Below are positions 36,280-43,630 of a DNA stretch of 57,013 nt, piece by piece; position 1 is the first letter of the stretch, and each line of letters begins with the position of its first letter. A model generated the notes under the pieces. That model was not told the DNA's origin. It searched no databases and was given only the letters and a program-made list of their open reading frames with translations. The position numbers and the translations under genes were made by a program. Source of the stretch: an uncultured Dokdonia sp. (GTDB lineage: Bacteria > Bacteroidota > Bacteroidia > Flavobacteriales > Flavobacteriaceae). The stretch is taken from the NCBI GenBank assembly GCA_913060645.1, contig CAJXSW010000005.1:1-57013 (forward strand). The letters are read 5' to 3'.

Positions 36280-37290
36280 TTAAACCTTTGCAGTTTTTAC
36301 AGTCTCGATAATACGACCTGCTACGCGATATGGATCTGCGTTTGAAGCTGGACGACGATCTTCTAACCATCCTTTCCATCCTTGCTCTACAGTGATAATA
36401 GGGATACGTAATGATGCTCCACGATCTGACACTCCATAAGAGAAATCTGTAATAGAAGCAGTCTCGTGATCTCCTGTAAGGCGCTCTTCATTGTGAGCTC
36501 CATATGCTTTAATGTGTTCTTTTGTTACTGGACGGAACGCTTCACAAATCTTATTGTAAGTTTCCTCAGACCCACAAGTTCTCAATACTTCATTTGAGAA
36601 GTTTGCGTGCATACCAGATCCATTCCAATCTCCTTTTACTGGTTTAGGGTGATACTCAATGTACCATCCGTACTGCTCAGTAAGACGATCTAGAAGGTAA
36701 CGTGATACCCAGATCTCATCTCCAGCTTTTTTTGCACCTTTTGCAAATAGTTGGTATTCCCATTGTCCAGAAGCAACCTCTTGGTTAATTCCTTCAAAGT
36801 TAAGACCAGCCTCGATACAAAGATCTGCGTGCTCTTCTACAAAATCACGACCGTGTGTATGGCGACCTCCTACAGAACAGTAGTACATTCCTTGTGGTCC
36901 TGGGTATCCACCTATTGGGAAACCTAAAGGTAGTTGAGTTTCTCTATCCATGATAAAGTATTCTTGCTCAAAACCGAACCAGAAATCATTATCATCATCA
37001 TCTATTTTTGCTCTGTGGTTTGATGCATGTGGTGTACCATCTGCACTTAGCACTTCCGTCATCACTAAAAATCCATCAGTACGTTGTGGATCTGGGTAGA
37101 TAGCTACTGGCTTTAGAAGACAGTCTGAAGCTCCTCCAGATGCTTGCTTAGTAGAAGACCCATCAAAAGACCATATAGGACAGTCTTCTAATTTTCCGCT
37201 AAAGTCGTTTACAACTTTAGTCTTGCTTCTCATATTTTGTGTGGGTGTGTACCCGTCTAACCAAATGTATTCTAGTTTTGACTTACTCAT
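36280..37290 (-). CDS. Glutamine synthetase type II (eukaryote-like)
   Basis: Makes glutamine from glutamate, ammonia and ATP. The 336-residue chain is the short GSII type: LEYIWLDGYTPTQNMRSKTKVV, WSFDGSSTKQASG, FGFEQEYFI, GDWNGSGMHANFS, RLTGDHETASI and DRGASLRIPI. I chose the ATG at 37290 (MSKSKLEYIW); 19 more codons upstream are open but include the -7 promoter element and do not resemble the family. It is divergent from a GSIII gene over 309 bases that hold operator-like palindromes, so it is likely nitrogen controlled. Confidence 0.93.
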   Translation of the reverse strand: MSKSKLEYIWLDGYTPTQNMRSKTKVVNDFSGKLEDCPIWSFDGSSTKQASGGASDCLLKPVAIYPDPQRTDGFLVMTEVLSADGTPHASNHRAKIDDDDNDFWFGFEQEYFIMDRETQLPLGFPIGGYPGPQGMYYCSVGGRHTHGRDFVEEHADLCIEAGLNFEGINQEVASGQWEYQLFAKGAKKAGDEIWVSRYLLDRLTEQYGWYIEYHPKPVKGDWNGSGMHANFSNEVLRTCGSEETYNKICEAFRPVTKEHIKAYGAHNEERLTGDHETASITDFSYGVSDRGASLRIPIITVEQGWKGWLEDRRPASNADPYRVAGRIIETVKTAKV

Positions 37291-37320
37291 AATAGCATTT
37301 AATGTTTTAGTTAACGAAGA

Positions 37321-37347
37321 CAAATATAAAATAATTTTAAAAGGCAA
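37321..37347 (-). promoter_or_regulatory. Promoter of glutamine synthetase II
   Basis: On the minus strand TATATTTG (37328-37321) is an exact TAnnTTTG, with TTG (37347-37345) 16 bases upstream. Transcription would start about 24 bases before the ATG. Confidence 0.6.
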
Positions 37348-37396
37348 TTGGTATTTTAGGGCTTAGTTATTAAAAAATATTGATTTTTATGAACAA

Positions 37397-37414
37397 CCCC
37401 TCAAATTTTAGGGG
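37397..37414. promoter_or_regulatory. Operator-like palindrome 1
   Basis: CCCCTCAAATTTTAGGGG, a palindrome with one mismatched pair, about 12 bases upstream of the GSIII -33 box and about 80 bases from the GSII start of transcription. Confidence 0.5.
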
Positions 37415-37425
37415 GTCTGTAATAT

Positions 37426-37458
37426 TTGGCTATAATTTTTATATTTCCCTTATATTTG
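37426..37458 (+). promoter_or_regulatory. Promoter of glutamine synthetase III
   Basis: TTG (37426-37428) and TATATTTG (37451-37458, exact TAnnTTTG) spaced by 22 bases. The leader would be about 135 bases long. Confidence 0.6.
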
Positions 37459-37460
37459 TG

Positions 37461-37474
37461 CCCTAGTTTAGGGG
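37461..37474. promoter_or_regulatory. Operator-like palindrome 2
   Basis: CCCTAGTTTAGGGG; CCCTA and TAGGG pair around GTT. It directly follows the -7 box, over the expected start of transcription, a typical place for repression. Confidence 0.5.
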
Positions 37475-37599
37475 TGTTATTGGGTTTTTAGCAAGAGCTA
37501 TGAATGAACATCTTATAAAATATTAATAATCATTGCGTTACAATAGTTTGTCTCTAGTTTGGTAGAAAATATTGTAACCGTAATAATGTAAGATCAATT

Positions 37600-39783
37600 A
37601 TGTCAAAAATTCGTTTTAAAGCTTTGCATGATGTGCAGCATAGACCAGCCGTAACTTTTGAATCCTTAGGAAGACCGTCTTCATTATTTAAGTCTAACGT
37701 ATTTGGAGAGCAAGCTATGCGTCAATTCCTGTCTAAATCTACCATAGACAGTGTGCAGACAGCGATACGAAAAGGAGATAATATAGATCGCATCACCGCA
37801 GATGCCATTGCTACAGGAATGAAATCTTGGGCACTTGATAAAGGAGCTACTCATTACACGCATTGGTTTCAACCGCTCACAGGTGCCACGGCAGAGAAGC
37901 ATGATGCTTTTTTCGAAATTACAACAGATGGTCATGTTATTGATAAATTTGACGGTGGGCAGCTAGCACAGCAAGAGCCAGATGCAAGTAGTTTTCCTAA
38001 TGGAGGAATACGCAACACTTTTGAAGCAAGAGGATATACCGCTTGGGATCCTACTTCTCCAGCATTTATATATGACAATACTTTATGTATTCCAACGGTT
38101 TTTGTGGCATACACAGGAGAGGCACTTGATTATAAAACACCATTACTCAAAGCCCTTAACACGATTGATCAAGCTGCTACAGCAGTAGCTCAGTATTTTA
38201 ATAAAAATGTAAATAAAGTGACAGCTACCTTAGGGTGGGAGCAGGAGTTTTTTCTTATAGATGCATCACTAGCAGCTGCACGACCAGACTTGATGCTTAC
38301 AGGAAGAACGCTTCTAGGTCATGCCGCTGCAAAAGGACAGCAACTAGATGACCATTACTTTGGATCTATTCCTATCAGAGTGCTGGCATATTTAAAGGAG
38401 TTAGAGCAAGAATGTTTGTTACTGGGTATTCCTTTAAAGACACGGCATAATGAAGTAGCGCCTAATCAATTTGAGATGGCTCCTATTTTTGAAGAAGCAA
38501 ATCTAGCGGTAGATCATAATGCATTACTCATGGATGTAATGCAAAAAGTAGCGCAACGTCATCACTTTAAGGTACTCTTTCATGAGAAACCATTTGAGAA
38601 TATAAATGGTAGCGGGAAACATAATAACTGGTCACTAGCTACAGATACTGGAGTAAACCTACTAAGCCCAGGAAGTACTCCAATGAAAAATTTACAATTT
38701 CTGACCTTCTTTGTAAATACTATTAAAGCGGTTCATGAACATGAAGCTTTGCTTAGAGCTTCTATTGCTAGTGCGGGTAATGATTATCGCCTTGGTGCAA
38801 ATGAAGCACCGCCAGCCATTATATCTGTCTTTATAGGTTCACAACTCACACAAGTGCTAGATGAGTTAGAAAAAGTAACAGATGGAAAATTATCTCCACA
38901 AGAAAAAACTGATCTTAAACTCAATGTAATAGGTAAGATTCCAGAGATTCTACTTGATAATACAGATCGCAATCGTACCTCACCTTTTGCATTTACAGGT
39001 AATAAATTTGAGTTTAGAGCCGTAGGTGCTACTGCAAACTGTGCAAACCCTATGACGGTTCTTAACGCAATCGTGGCGCAGCAGCTTATTGCTTTTAAGA
39101 AGGAGGTAGATGCTCTTATAGATAATAAGGACATGAAAAAGGACGATGCTATCTTTAATATCCTTAGAGAGTATATAAAGGACAGCAAGAAAATAAGATT
39201 TGAAGGAGATGGCTATGGAGCTTCTTGGGAAAAAGAAGCAAAAAAGCGCAAGCTTAGTAATAATAAGACCACAGTTTCTGCTCTTGAAGCCCGTATAAGT
39301 AAAAGTACGGTAGCATTATTTGAGTCTTTAGGTATTATGAACAATGTTGAGATTCAAGCGCGTTACGAGATCGAACTAGAAGAGTATGTAAAACGCATAC
39401 AGATAGAAAGCCGTGTGCTAGGTGATGTAGCTCGTAATCACATTATCCCAACAGCTTTAAGATATCAGAATGTATTGATAGACAATGTAAGAGGCTTGAA
39501 AGAAATATATGGTGAAGACTTTACCGCTTTCGCGAAAGCGCAAACAACCATTATCAAATCACTATCAGAGCATACCGCGAGCATCAATAGTCTTATAACA
39601 GAAATGATCGATGCTCGTAAAGAAGCTAATGCGCTTGACCTAAAAGATAAGGCAAGTAACTATGCGACAAAAGTGAAACCTTATTTTGAACTAATAAGAA
39701 GAGATTGTGATAAACTTGAGCTTTTAGTAGAAGATGAGTTATGGCCCTTACCTAAATATAGAGAACTTCTATTTGTAAACTAA
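37600..39783 (+). CDS. glnN: Glutamine synthetase type III (GlnN)
   Basis: The large GSIII form, 727 residues, which also makes glutamine and is typical of Bacteroidota. Signature segments are GRPSSLFKSNVFGEQAM, THWFQPLTGATAEKHDAF, GGQL, WEQEFFLID, NEVAPNQFEMAPIFEEANLA, HEKPFENINGSGKHNNWSLAT, ANEAPPAIISVF, NRTSPFAFTGNKFEFRAVG. A palindromic repeat copy (39525-39540) lies in frame near residue 642 and encodes AFAKA in a variable helix of the C-terminal region. It is the divergent partner of GSII. Confidence 0.95.
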   Translation: MSKIRFKALHDVQHRPAVTFESLGRPSSLFKSNVFGEQAMRQFLSKSTIDSVQTAIRKGDNIDRITADAIATGMKSWALDKGATHYTHWFQPLTGATAEKHDAFFEITTDGHVIDKFDGGQLAQQEPDASSFPNGGIRNTFEARGYTAWDPTSPAFIYDNTLCIPTVFVAYTGEALDYKTPLLKALNTIDQAATAVAQYFNKNVNKVTATLGWEQEFFLIDASLAAARPDLMLTGRTLLGHAAAKGQQLDDHYFGSIPIRVLAYLKELEQECLLLGIPLKTRHNEVAPNQFEMAPIFEEANLAVDHNALLMDVMQKVAQRHHFKVLFHEKPFENINGSGKHNNWSLATDTGVNLLSPGSTPMKNLQFLTFFVNTIKAVHEHEALLRASIASAGNDYRLGANEAPPAIISVFIGSQLTQVLDELEKVTDGKLSPQEKTDLKLNVIGKIPEILLDNTDRNRTSPFAFTGNKFEFRAVGATANCANPMTVLNAIVAQQLIAFKKEVDALIDNKDMKKDDAIFNILREYIKDSKKIRFEGDGYGASWEKEAKKRKLSNNKTTVSALEARISKSTVALFESLGIMNNVEIQARYEIELEEYVKRIQIESRVLGDVARNHIIPTALRYQNVLIDNVRGLKEIYGEDFTAFAKAQTTIIKSLSEHTASINSLITEMIDARKEANALDLKDKASNYATKVKPYFELIRRDCDKLELLVEDELWPLPKYRELLFVN
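39525..39540. repeat. Dispersed palindrome inside glnN
   Basis: Perfect 16-bp CGCTTTCGCGAAAGCG, read in frame as A-F-A-K-A in the C-terminal helical part of GSIII. Confidence 0.88.
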
Positions 39784-40193
39784 ACAGTGTATATGGCATT
39801 TAAACGTTCAAGTTTAATAATGTACTAGTAAAAGATATTGCTAAGTGCCTTACAGCGAGTATACTCGTAAGAAAAATCTGAATCCCTTATACCCCTTCTT
39901 AGAAAGGGGTGTTTACCCCTACGTGCTTAGCCACTGTAAACACTAGTGCTCACAGAAAAAAGTTAAAAATACCATAACGTTTCATCGAAAACAGCTGGTA
40001 ACTTCTTGGAAGAGAGATAGATTTCCCTAATTTAGTACTCGTATTACAATCATTATCTCCCCCTCGTAATACTTACTCCCCCGTAATAAAAGATTAAAAG
40101 ACGCACTTGCGATGACAATGACGATGATTTGTTGTGTCTTACAAATATGTATTTATTAACCATTTATATATTATTAACTTAAACTCAATTATT
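39784..40193. other. Region upstream of the curli operon
   Basis: 410 bases. Near 39890-39910 a short ACCCCTT/AAAGGGGT hairpin may end the glnN transcript. At 40037-40088 a repeated CGTAATA motif precedes the curlin gene. No ORF supported. Confidence 0.5.
40037..40088 (+). promoter_or_regulatory. Repeated C-rich/CGTAATA motif before the curli operon
   Basis: CTCCCCCTCGTAATA (40057-40071) and CTCCCCCGTAATA (40076-40088) are direct repeats, and ACTCGTATTAC (40037-40047) resembles a third. Spacing from the first repeat start to the second is 19 bases, roughly two helical turns. Possibly a site for an activator. Confidence 0.4.
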
Positions 40194-41723
40194 ATGAAAA
40201 AAGTAATTTTTAGTGCCGCGGCACTCATGATTGGAGCGGTTGCTTTAGGGCAGACGACCACAGAGACTACTGAAGCAAATTTTCAGGACACTCCAGTATT
40301 AGTAACTGCAGGATTTCCATTAACTAGTTCGGCAACTATTGAAACTGCAGATGCATTACCGCAAGCTTTTGGAATAGGACCTAATACTGGTTTTTCTACA
40401 CAAAATGGGAATAATAACCTGGTAAGAGCTCGTCAAGCTGGTGATTTAAATTCTATGTATGCAACTCAAGACGGTGATGGAAACCTTGTTTCTATGCGTC
40501 AAACAGGTAACACTAACAACGGAGGTTTCTTCATAAGCGCTATTGATAACGATGCACAAGCAAATCAAGTAGGTGACCAGAATGATGCGCGTATCGAGCA
40601 ACAAGGAGATTTTAATGATGCTCAAGTATATCAAGAAAACTCGGTAGCAGGAACAACAGGAAACTCTGCAGATATTCAACAAGGTACAGCTCAAAATGCA
40701 GAAAATAATTATGCAGGTGTAGATCAAAGAGGTAATGATAACTCTGCTAGAATTTTACAAACTTGGGATAACAGTGATGCATTAGCGCTACAAAGTGGTA
40801 CAAACAATGCGGTTGAAATTAAGCAACAAGCAGATCCAGAAAACAGTCTAGGTCAAGAAGCTCTTTCTGAGCAAGTAGGTGTGGATAACCAAGGAACTAT
40901 TAATCAACTTTCTGACGGTACTTCTGGACGTAATTATGCAAGACTTTTCCAAGAAGGTAATAACAACATGTCAAATCAAACTCAAACTACAGATGATAAC
41001 GTTTTAGGAAATGAGGCACTAGTTAATCAAGGTAGTAATATTCTTTTAGATGATGCTAATACTGCAGCTCAGTTTACTGCTGTAAATGGTGTTGACGATA
41101 TCTCTAACGGTATTGAAAGTCAAGTTTCAAGCTGGAGTAAAGCTATCCAAGTTCAGGAAGGAAATAGCAACTTAGCTGAAACTCATCAATTTGGAGATGG
41201 TACTAGTGATACTAATGGAGATTATTCTGAGCAAAACCAAGACGGTGTAGGCAACGAAGCTTATGTTTTTCAAAACATCTTTGGATCACCAACAGGTCGT
41301 GGTAACTCTGTAGTTCAAAACCAAACAGGTGACGATAACTACGTAGCGACTGGTCAAAATGGACGTCGTAACGATATCACAATCGATCAGCAAGGAACAA
41401 ACAACTACGCTATCTCTACTCAAAGAGGAAGAGATCATGTTGTTGATGCACTTCAAACTGGAGATTTCAATGCTTTAGAAACTGCACAAAGAGGAGATAT
41501 GAACACAATCGTTGTTCGTCAAGATGGAGACATAGGACAAAGCTGGAAAGCTGAGCAAAATGTACCAGGAGGACTTCCTGATGGAGGAAATACACTTGAT
41601 GTTTTTCAAACTACAGGTTTCTCTGGAATCTTACCTGCTATAGGAACTTCTCAAACTGCTAATATGGTTACAAGAGCTGCTATGGCTGCTCCAGCAAGAG
41701 CTAGATCTGGTTCAGGTCTATAG
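40194..41723 (+). CDS. Large curlin-repeat protein (CsgA-like amyloid subunit)
   Basis: A 509-residue secreted protein with the signal peptide MKKVIFSAAALMIGAVALGQ. It carries many curlin-type repeats, each with Gln, Gly and Asn in the pattern N-x-A-x-x-x-Q-x-G-x-x-N (for example NLVRARQAGDLNSMYATQDGDGNLVSMRQTGNTNN). Repeats are less regular and more numerous than in E. coli CsgA (151 residues). The tail MAAPARARSGSGL is unlike the rest. The amyloid would be exported by the CsgG encoded downstream. The start at 40194 was preferred to an in-frame ATG 20 codons upstream because it starts the signal peptide. Confidence 0.9.
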   Translation: MKKVIFSAAALMIGAVALGQTTTETTEANFQDTPVLVTAGFPLTSSATIETADALPQAFGIGPNTGFSTQNGNNNLVRARQAGDLNSMYATQDGDGNLVSMRQTGNTNNGGFFISAIDNDAQANQVGDQNDARIEQQGDFNDAQVYQENSVAGTTGNSADIQQGTAQNAENNYAGVDQRGNDNSARILQTWDNSDALALQSGTNNAVEIKQQADPENSLGQEALSEQVGVDNQGTINQLSDGTSGRNYARLFQEGNNNMSNQTQTTDDNVLGNEALVNQGSNILLDDANTAAQFTAVNGVDDISNGIESQVSSWSKAIQVQEGNSNLAETHQFGDGTSDTNGDYSEQNQDGVGNEAYVFQNIFGSPTGRGNSVVQNQTGDDNYVATGQNGRRNDITIDQQGTNNYAISTQRGRDHVVDALQTGDFNALETAQRGDMNTIVVRQDGDIGQSWKAEQNVPGGLPDGGNTLDVFQTTGFSGILPAIGTSQTANMVTRAAMAAPARARSGSGL

Positions 41724-41797
41724 TCAATTGATTGAATTTTAGGTAGGCATTATTTTTATTTTGAAATAATGAATTTACATCTAAATTAATAAAAACT

Positions 41798-41832
41798 TGG
41801 ACATACTTGATATCAAGTATGTCCACTGTTTT
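41798..41832 (+). terminator. 28-bp perfect palindrome, possible attenuator
   Basis: A perfect palindrome at 41798-41825 (TGGACATACTTGAT and its complement) followed by CTGTTTTTT. It lies between the two curlin genes and may stop part of the transcripts or protect the 3' end of the first message. Confidence 0.75.
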
Positions 41833-41872
41833 TTAGAATATGTTATCTGAATTAACTTAATATGATAGTATT

Positions 41873-42427
41873 ATGAAATTATATATAATGTGTTTAGTGT
41901 TTTTTTTTATGACGATTATTTCGGTAAATGCACAAACCTATAATGAGGATATTGAGGGGACTGCTAAACTTACAAACGTAGAACTTGTAGAGAAAGATAT
42001 TGTAACAAAAGCTGCTCTTGGTGATTTTGGAATAAGTACTGTAAAGAATACTAGGAATGCTTCAATTCAGGGAAATAGTGTTTTTATTACACAAATAGGA
42101 GACTTTAATGCTGCATTATTAAATGTAAAAAGCAGGGCAAGTGAAATAAATATAGAGCAAAATGGAGACTTTAACTTTACGGGTTTGGATTATAATGTTG
42201 AAACTGTAATCACAGATATCAAGCAGGAAGGTAATAGAAATGTAGTATTTGATATTGTTCAAGACAGAACAGCAAATATTTCATTAGATTTAGAACAACA
42301 AGGAAGTAATCTTAATTTTCAAAGATTAGGTTCTAATAGTCTTACAGAATCATTACAATTTATACAAACAGAAGCATCACCGTCATTAATTATTAGAAGT
42401 AGTACTAACGGAACACCAGATAATTAA
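41873..42427 (+). CDS. Small curlin-repeat protein (CsgB-like)
   Basis: A 184-residue protein with a signal peptide (MKLYIMCLVFFFMTIISVNAQ) and a few curlin-like repeats (GNSVFITQIGDFNAALLNV, EINIEQNGDFNFTGL, ITDIKQEGNRNVVFDIVQ, ISLDLEQQGSNLNFQRLG). The position directly after the large curlin suggests a nucleator or second subunit like CsgB; the repeats do not by themselves separate A from B. The gene is 22 bases upstream of the CsgE-like gene and belongs to the same operon. Confidence 0.8.
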   Translation: MKLYIMCLVFFFMTIISVNAQTYNEDIEGTAKLTNVELVEKDIVTKAALGDFGISTVKNTRNASIQGNSVFITQIGDFNAALLNVKSRASEINIEQNGDFNFTGLDYNVETVITDIKQEGNRNVVFDIVQDRTANISLDLEQQGSNLNFQRLGSNSLTESLQFIQTEASPSLIIRSSTNGTPDN

Positions 42428-42449
42428 AAGTTTAAATACCAAGATAATT

Positions 42450-43214
42450 TTGAAGTTGTTTAAGAAACTTATGTTACTGTTTTTCTTTTCATCCTTAGGG
42501 ATGCAGGCGCAATATTATAATAAAGAAGTAGCTGCATCAGTGAGAATAGAAAGAAACAGCGAGTTTTTGAAGTTTTTTGCACTAGCAGAAAATAAAACAC
42601 CTGTCGAGTTACCTCTTGAATATGAATTTTTGATTTTCAAAACACAAGATGATGGTACTATACAAAAGGATAGTGATAAGCAACGGTTCGTTTTAAAGCC
42701 CTATGAGAAAAAGGTATTACAAACATTGGTTTTGGGAAATGCGGTTACAAATAAAACAGTACTCGCATTACTCATTTTTGATAAAGATGGTAAGCCATTA
42801 GGTAAAGATCGAATAGTTCTAGAAAATGGGAGTCTTTCGGGAATTAATATCCAACTACCTAAGATGGATCTTTTTAGATCTAATGATCAAGCAAAACCGC
42901 AAGATGGCTTTGTCATAGAGGGGTTAGTAATCCAAAAAACAATTACAAAAGCGGGAAGAGATTTTTTTAAATATTTCTACTCGTTATACTTTAATAAATC
43001 TATTAAGTCACCTAAAGATATTATCATCGAAGAAGTGCTTGGCAGATCAAGAACAACATTAATAACAGTTAAGATTGACAATCAGATAGTATGGAAATTT
43101 TTCTCTCAACCTCAGCGTAAATTTTTGGAAGAGCAGGCACAGATTACAATTAGTAGAGTAGGTAAGTTATTGCAAATTTTAGAACAACAAAAGGATCAAC
43201 AAATACAATATTGA
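42450..43214 (+). CDS. csgE: CsgE with an N-terminal CsgH-like domain
   Basis: A 254-residue secreted protein. TTG at 42450 gives a normal signal peptide (MKLFKKLMLLFFFSSLGMQAQ). Residues about 25-125 resemble a CsgH-like beta-sandwich (ASVRIERNSEFLKFFALAENKTPVELPLEYEF, FVLKPYEKKVLQTLVLG, LLIFDKDGKPLGKDRI). Residues about 150-254 are CsgE (DGFVIEGLVIQKTITKAGRDFFKYFYSLYF, RKFLEEQAQITISRV). CsgE caps and gates the CsgG pore; CsgH blocks amyloid formation in some bacteria. The fusion joins both in one periplasmic chain. CsgE identification is firm; CsgH is by pattern only. Confidence 0.85.
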   Translation: MKLFKKLMLLFFFSSLGMQAQYYNKEVAASVRIERNSEFLKFFALAENKTPVELPLEYEFLIFKTQDDGTIQKDSDKQRFVLKPYEKKVLQTLVLGNAVTNKTVLALLIFDKDGKPLGKDRIVLENGSLSGINIQLPKMDLFRSNDQAKPQDGFVIEGLVIQKTITKAGRDFFKYFYSLYFNKSIKSPKDIIIEEVLGRSRTTLITVKIDNQIVWKFFSQPQRKFLEEQAQITISRVGKLLQILEQQKDQQIQY

Positions 43215-43215
43215 T

Positions 43216-43620
43216 ATGAGAATACTACTTTTTTTATTCATGGCTGTAGGAGTTTCTGCTTTCGCGAAAGCACAACAATTTTCTTATAAACCTATAAGTC
43301 CTTTTTTTGGAGGAGATACTTTTAATTATCAGCAGATCATAACTTCTGTGACATTGCAAAATAGCCTTTCGGAGTCTGTTGATGAGCAAGAGGAGTTGTC
43401 AGAGTTACAACAATTTGGTAGAGAGCTCAATAGGAATTTATTAAATGCTATAGAGAGCCAGTTAAGCCAGGCACAACTAAACGCTTTAAATATTACTGAA
43501 GAGGGCACTTTTACATTTGGATCGCTCAATGTAGAGGTGTTTGAAACCTTTGAGGGATTAGTTATAAATATTTTGGATACCAATAATGGTGAAGAAACGC
43601 AAATAGTAGTACCTAACTAG
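43216..43620 (+). CDS. csgF: Curli assembly protein CsgF
   Basis: A 134-residue secreted protein. The mature part begins QQFSYKPISPFFGGDTFNYQ, the conserved CsgF start that plugs the CsgG channel (compare FxYxPxNPxFGG). CsgF sits at the cell surface on CsgG and attaches the nucleator. The signal peptide MRILLFLFMAVGVSAFAKAQ ends in a stretch (AFAKA) encoded by the palindromic repeat. The start is one base after csgE stops, and csgG follows ten bases later. Confidence 0.92.
   Translation: MRILLFLFMAVGVSAFAKAQQFSYKPISPFFGGDTFNYQQIITSVTLQNSLSESVDEQEELSELQQFGRELNRNLLNAIESQLSQAQLNALNITEEGTFTFGSLNVEVFETFEGLVINILDTNNGEETQIVVPN
43258..43271. repeat. Dispersed palindrome in the csgF signal peptide
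   Basis: Perfect 14-bp core GCTTTCGCGAAAGC, read as A-F-A-K-A at the signal peptide cleavage site. Confidence 0.88.
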
Positions 43621-43630
43621 AACTAACTGA

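Larger units (their letters stand above)
37291..37599. other. Divergent GSII-GSIII control region
   Basis: 309 bases with one promoter for each gene, two CCCC/GGGG palindromes and a TTTTAGGG half site at 37354-37361. No ORF seen. Confidence 0.6.

Noticed and set aside
37291-37347. Longer GSII start at 37347
   Set aside because: The extension covers an exact -7 promoter box and does not resemble the enzyme.
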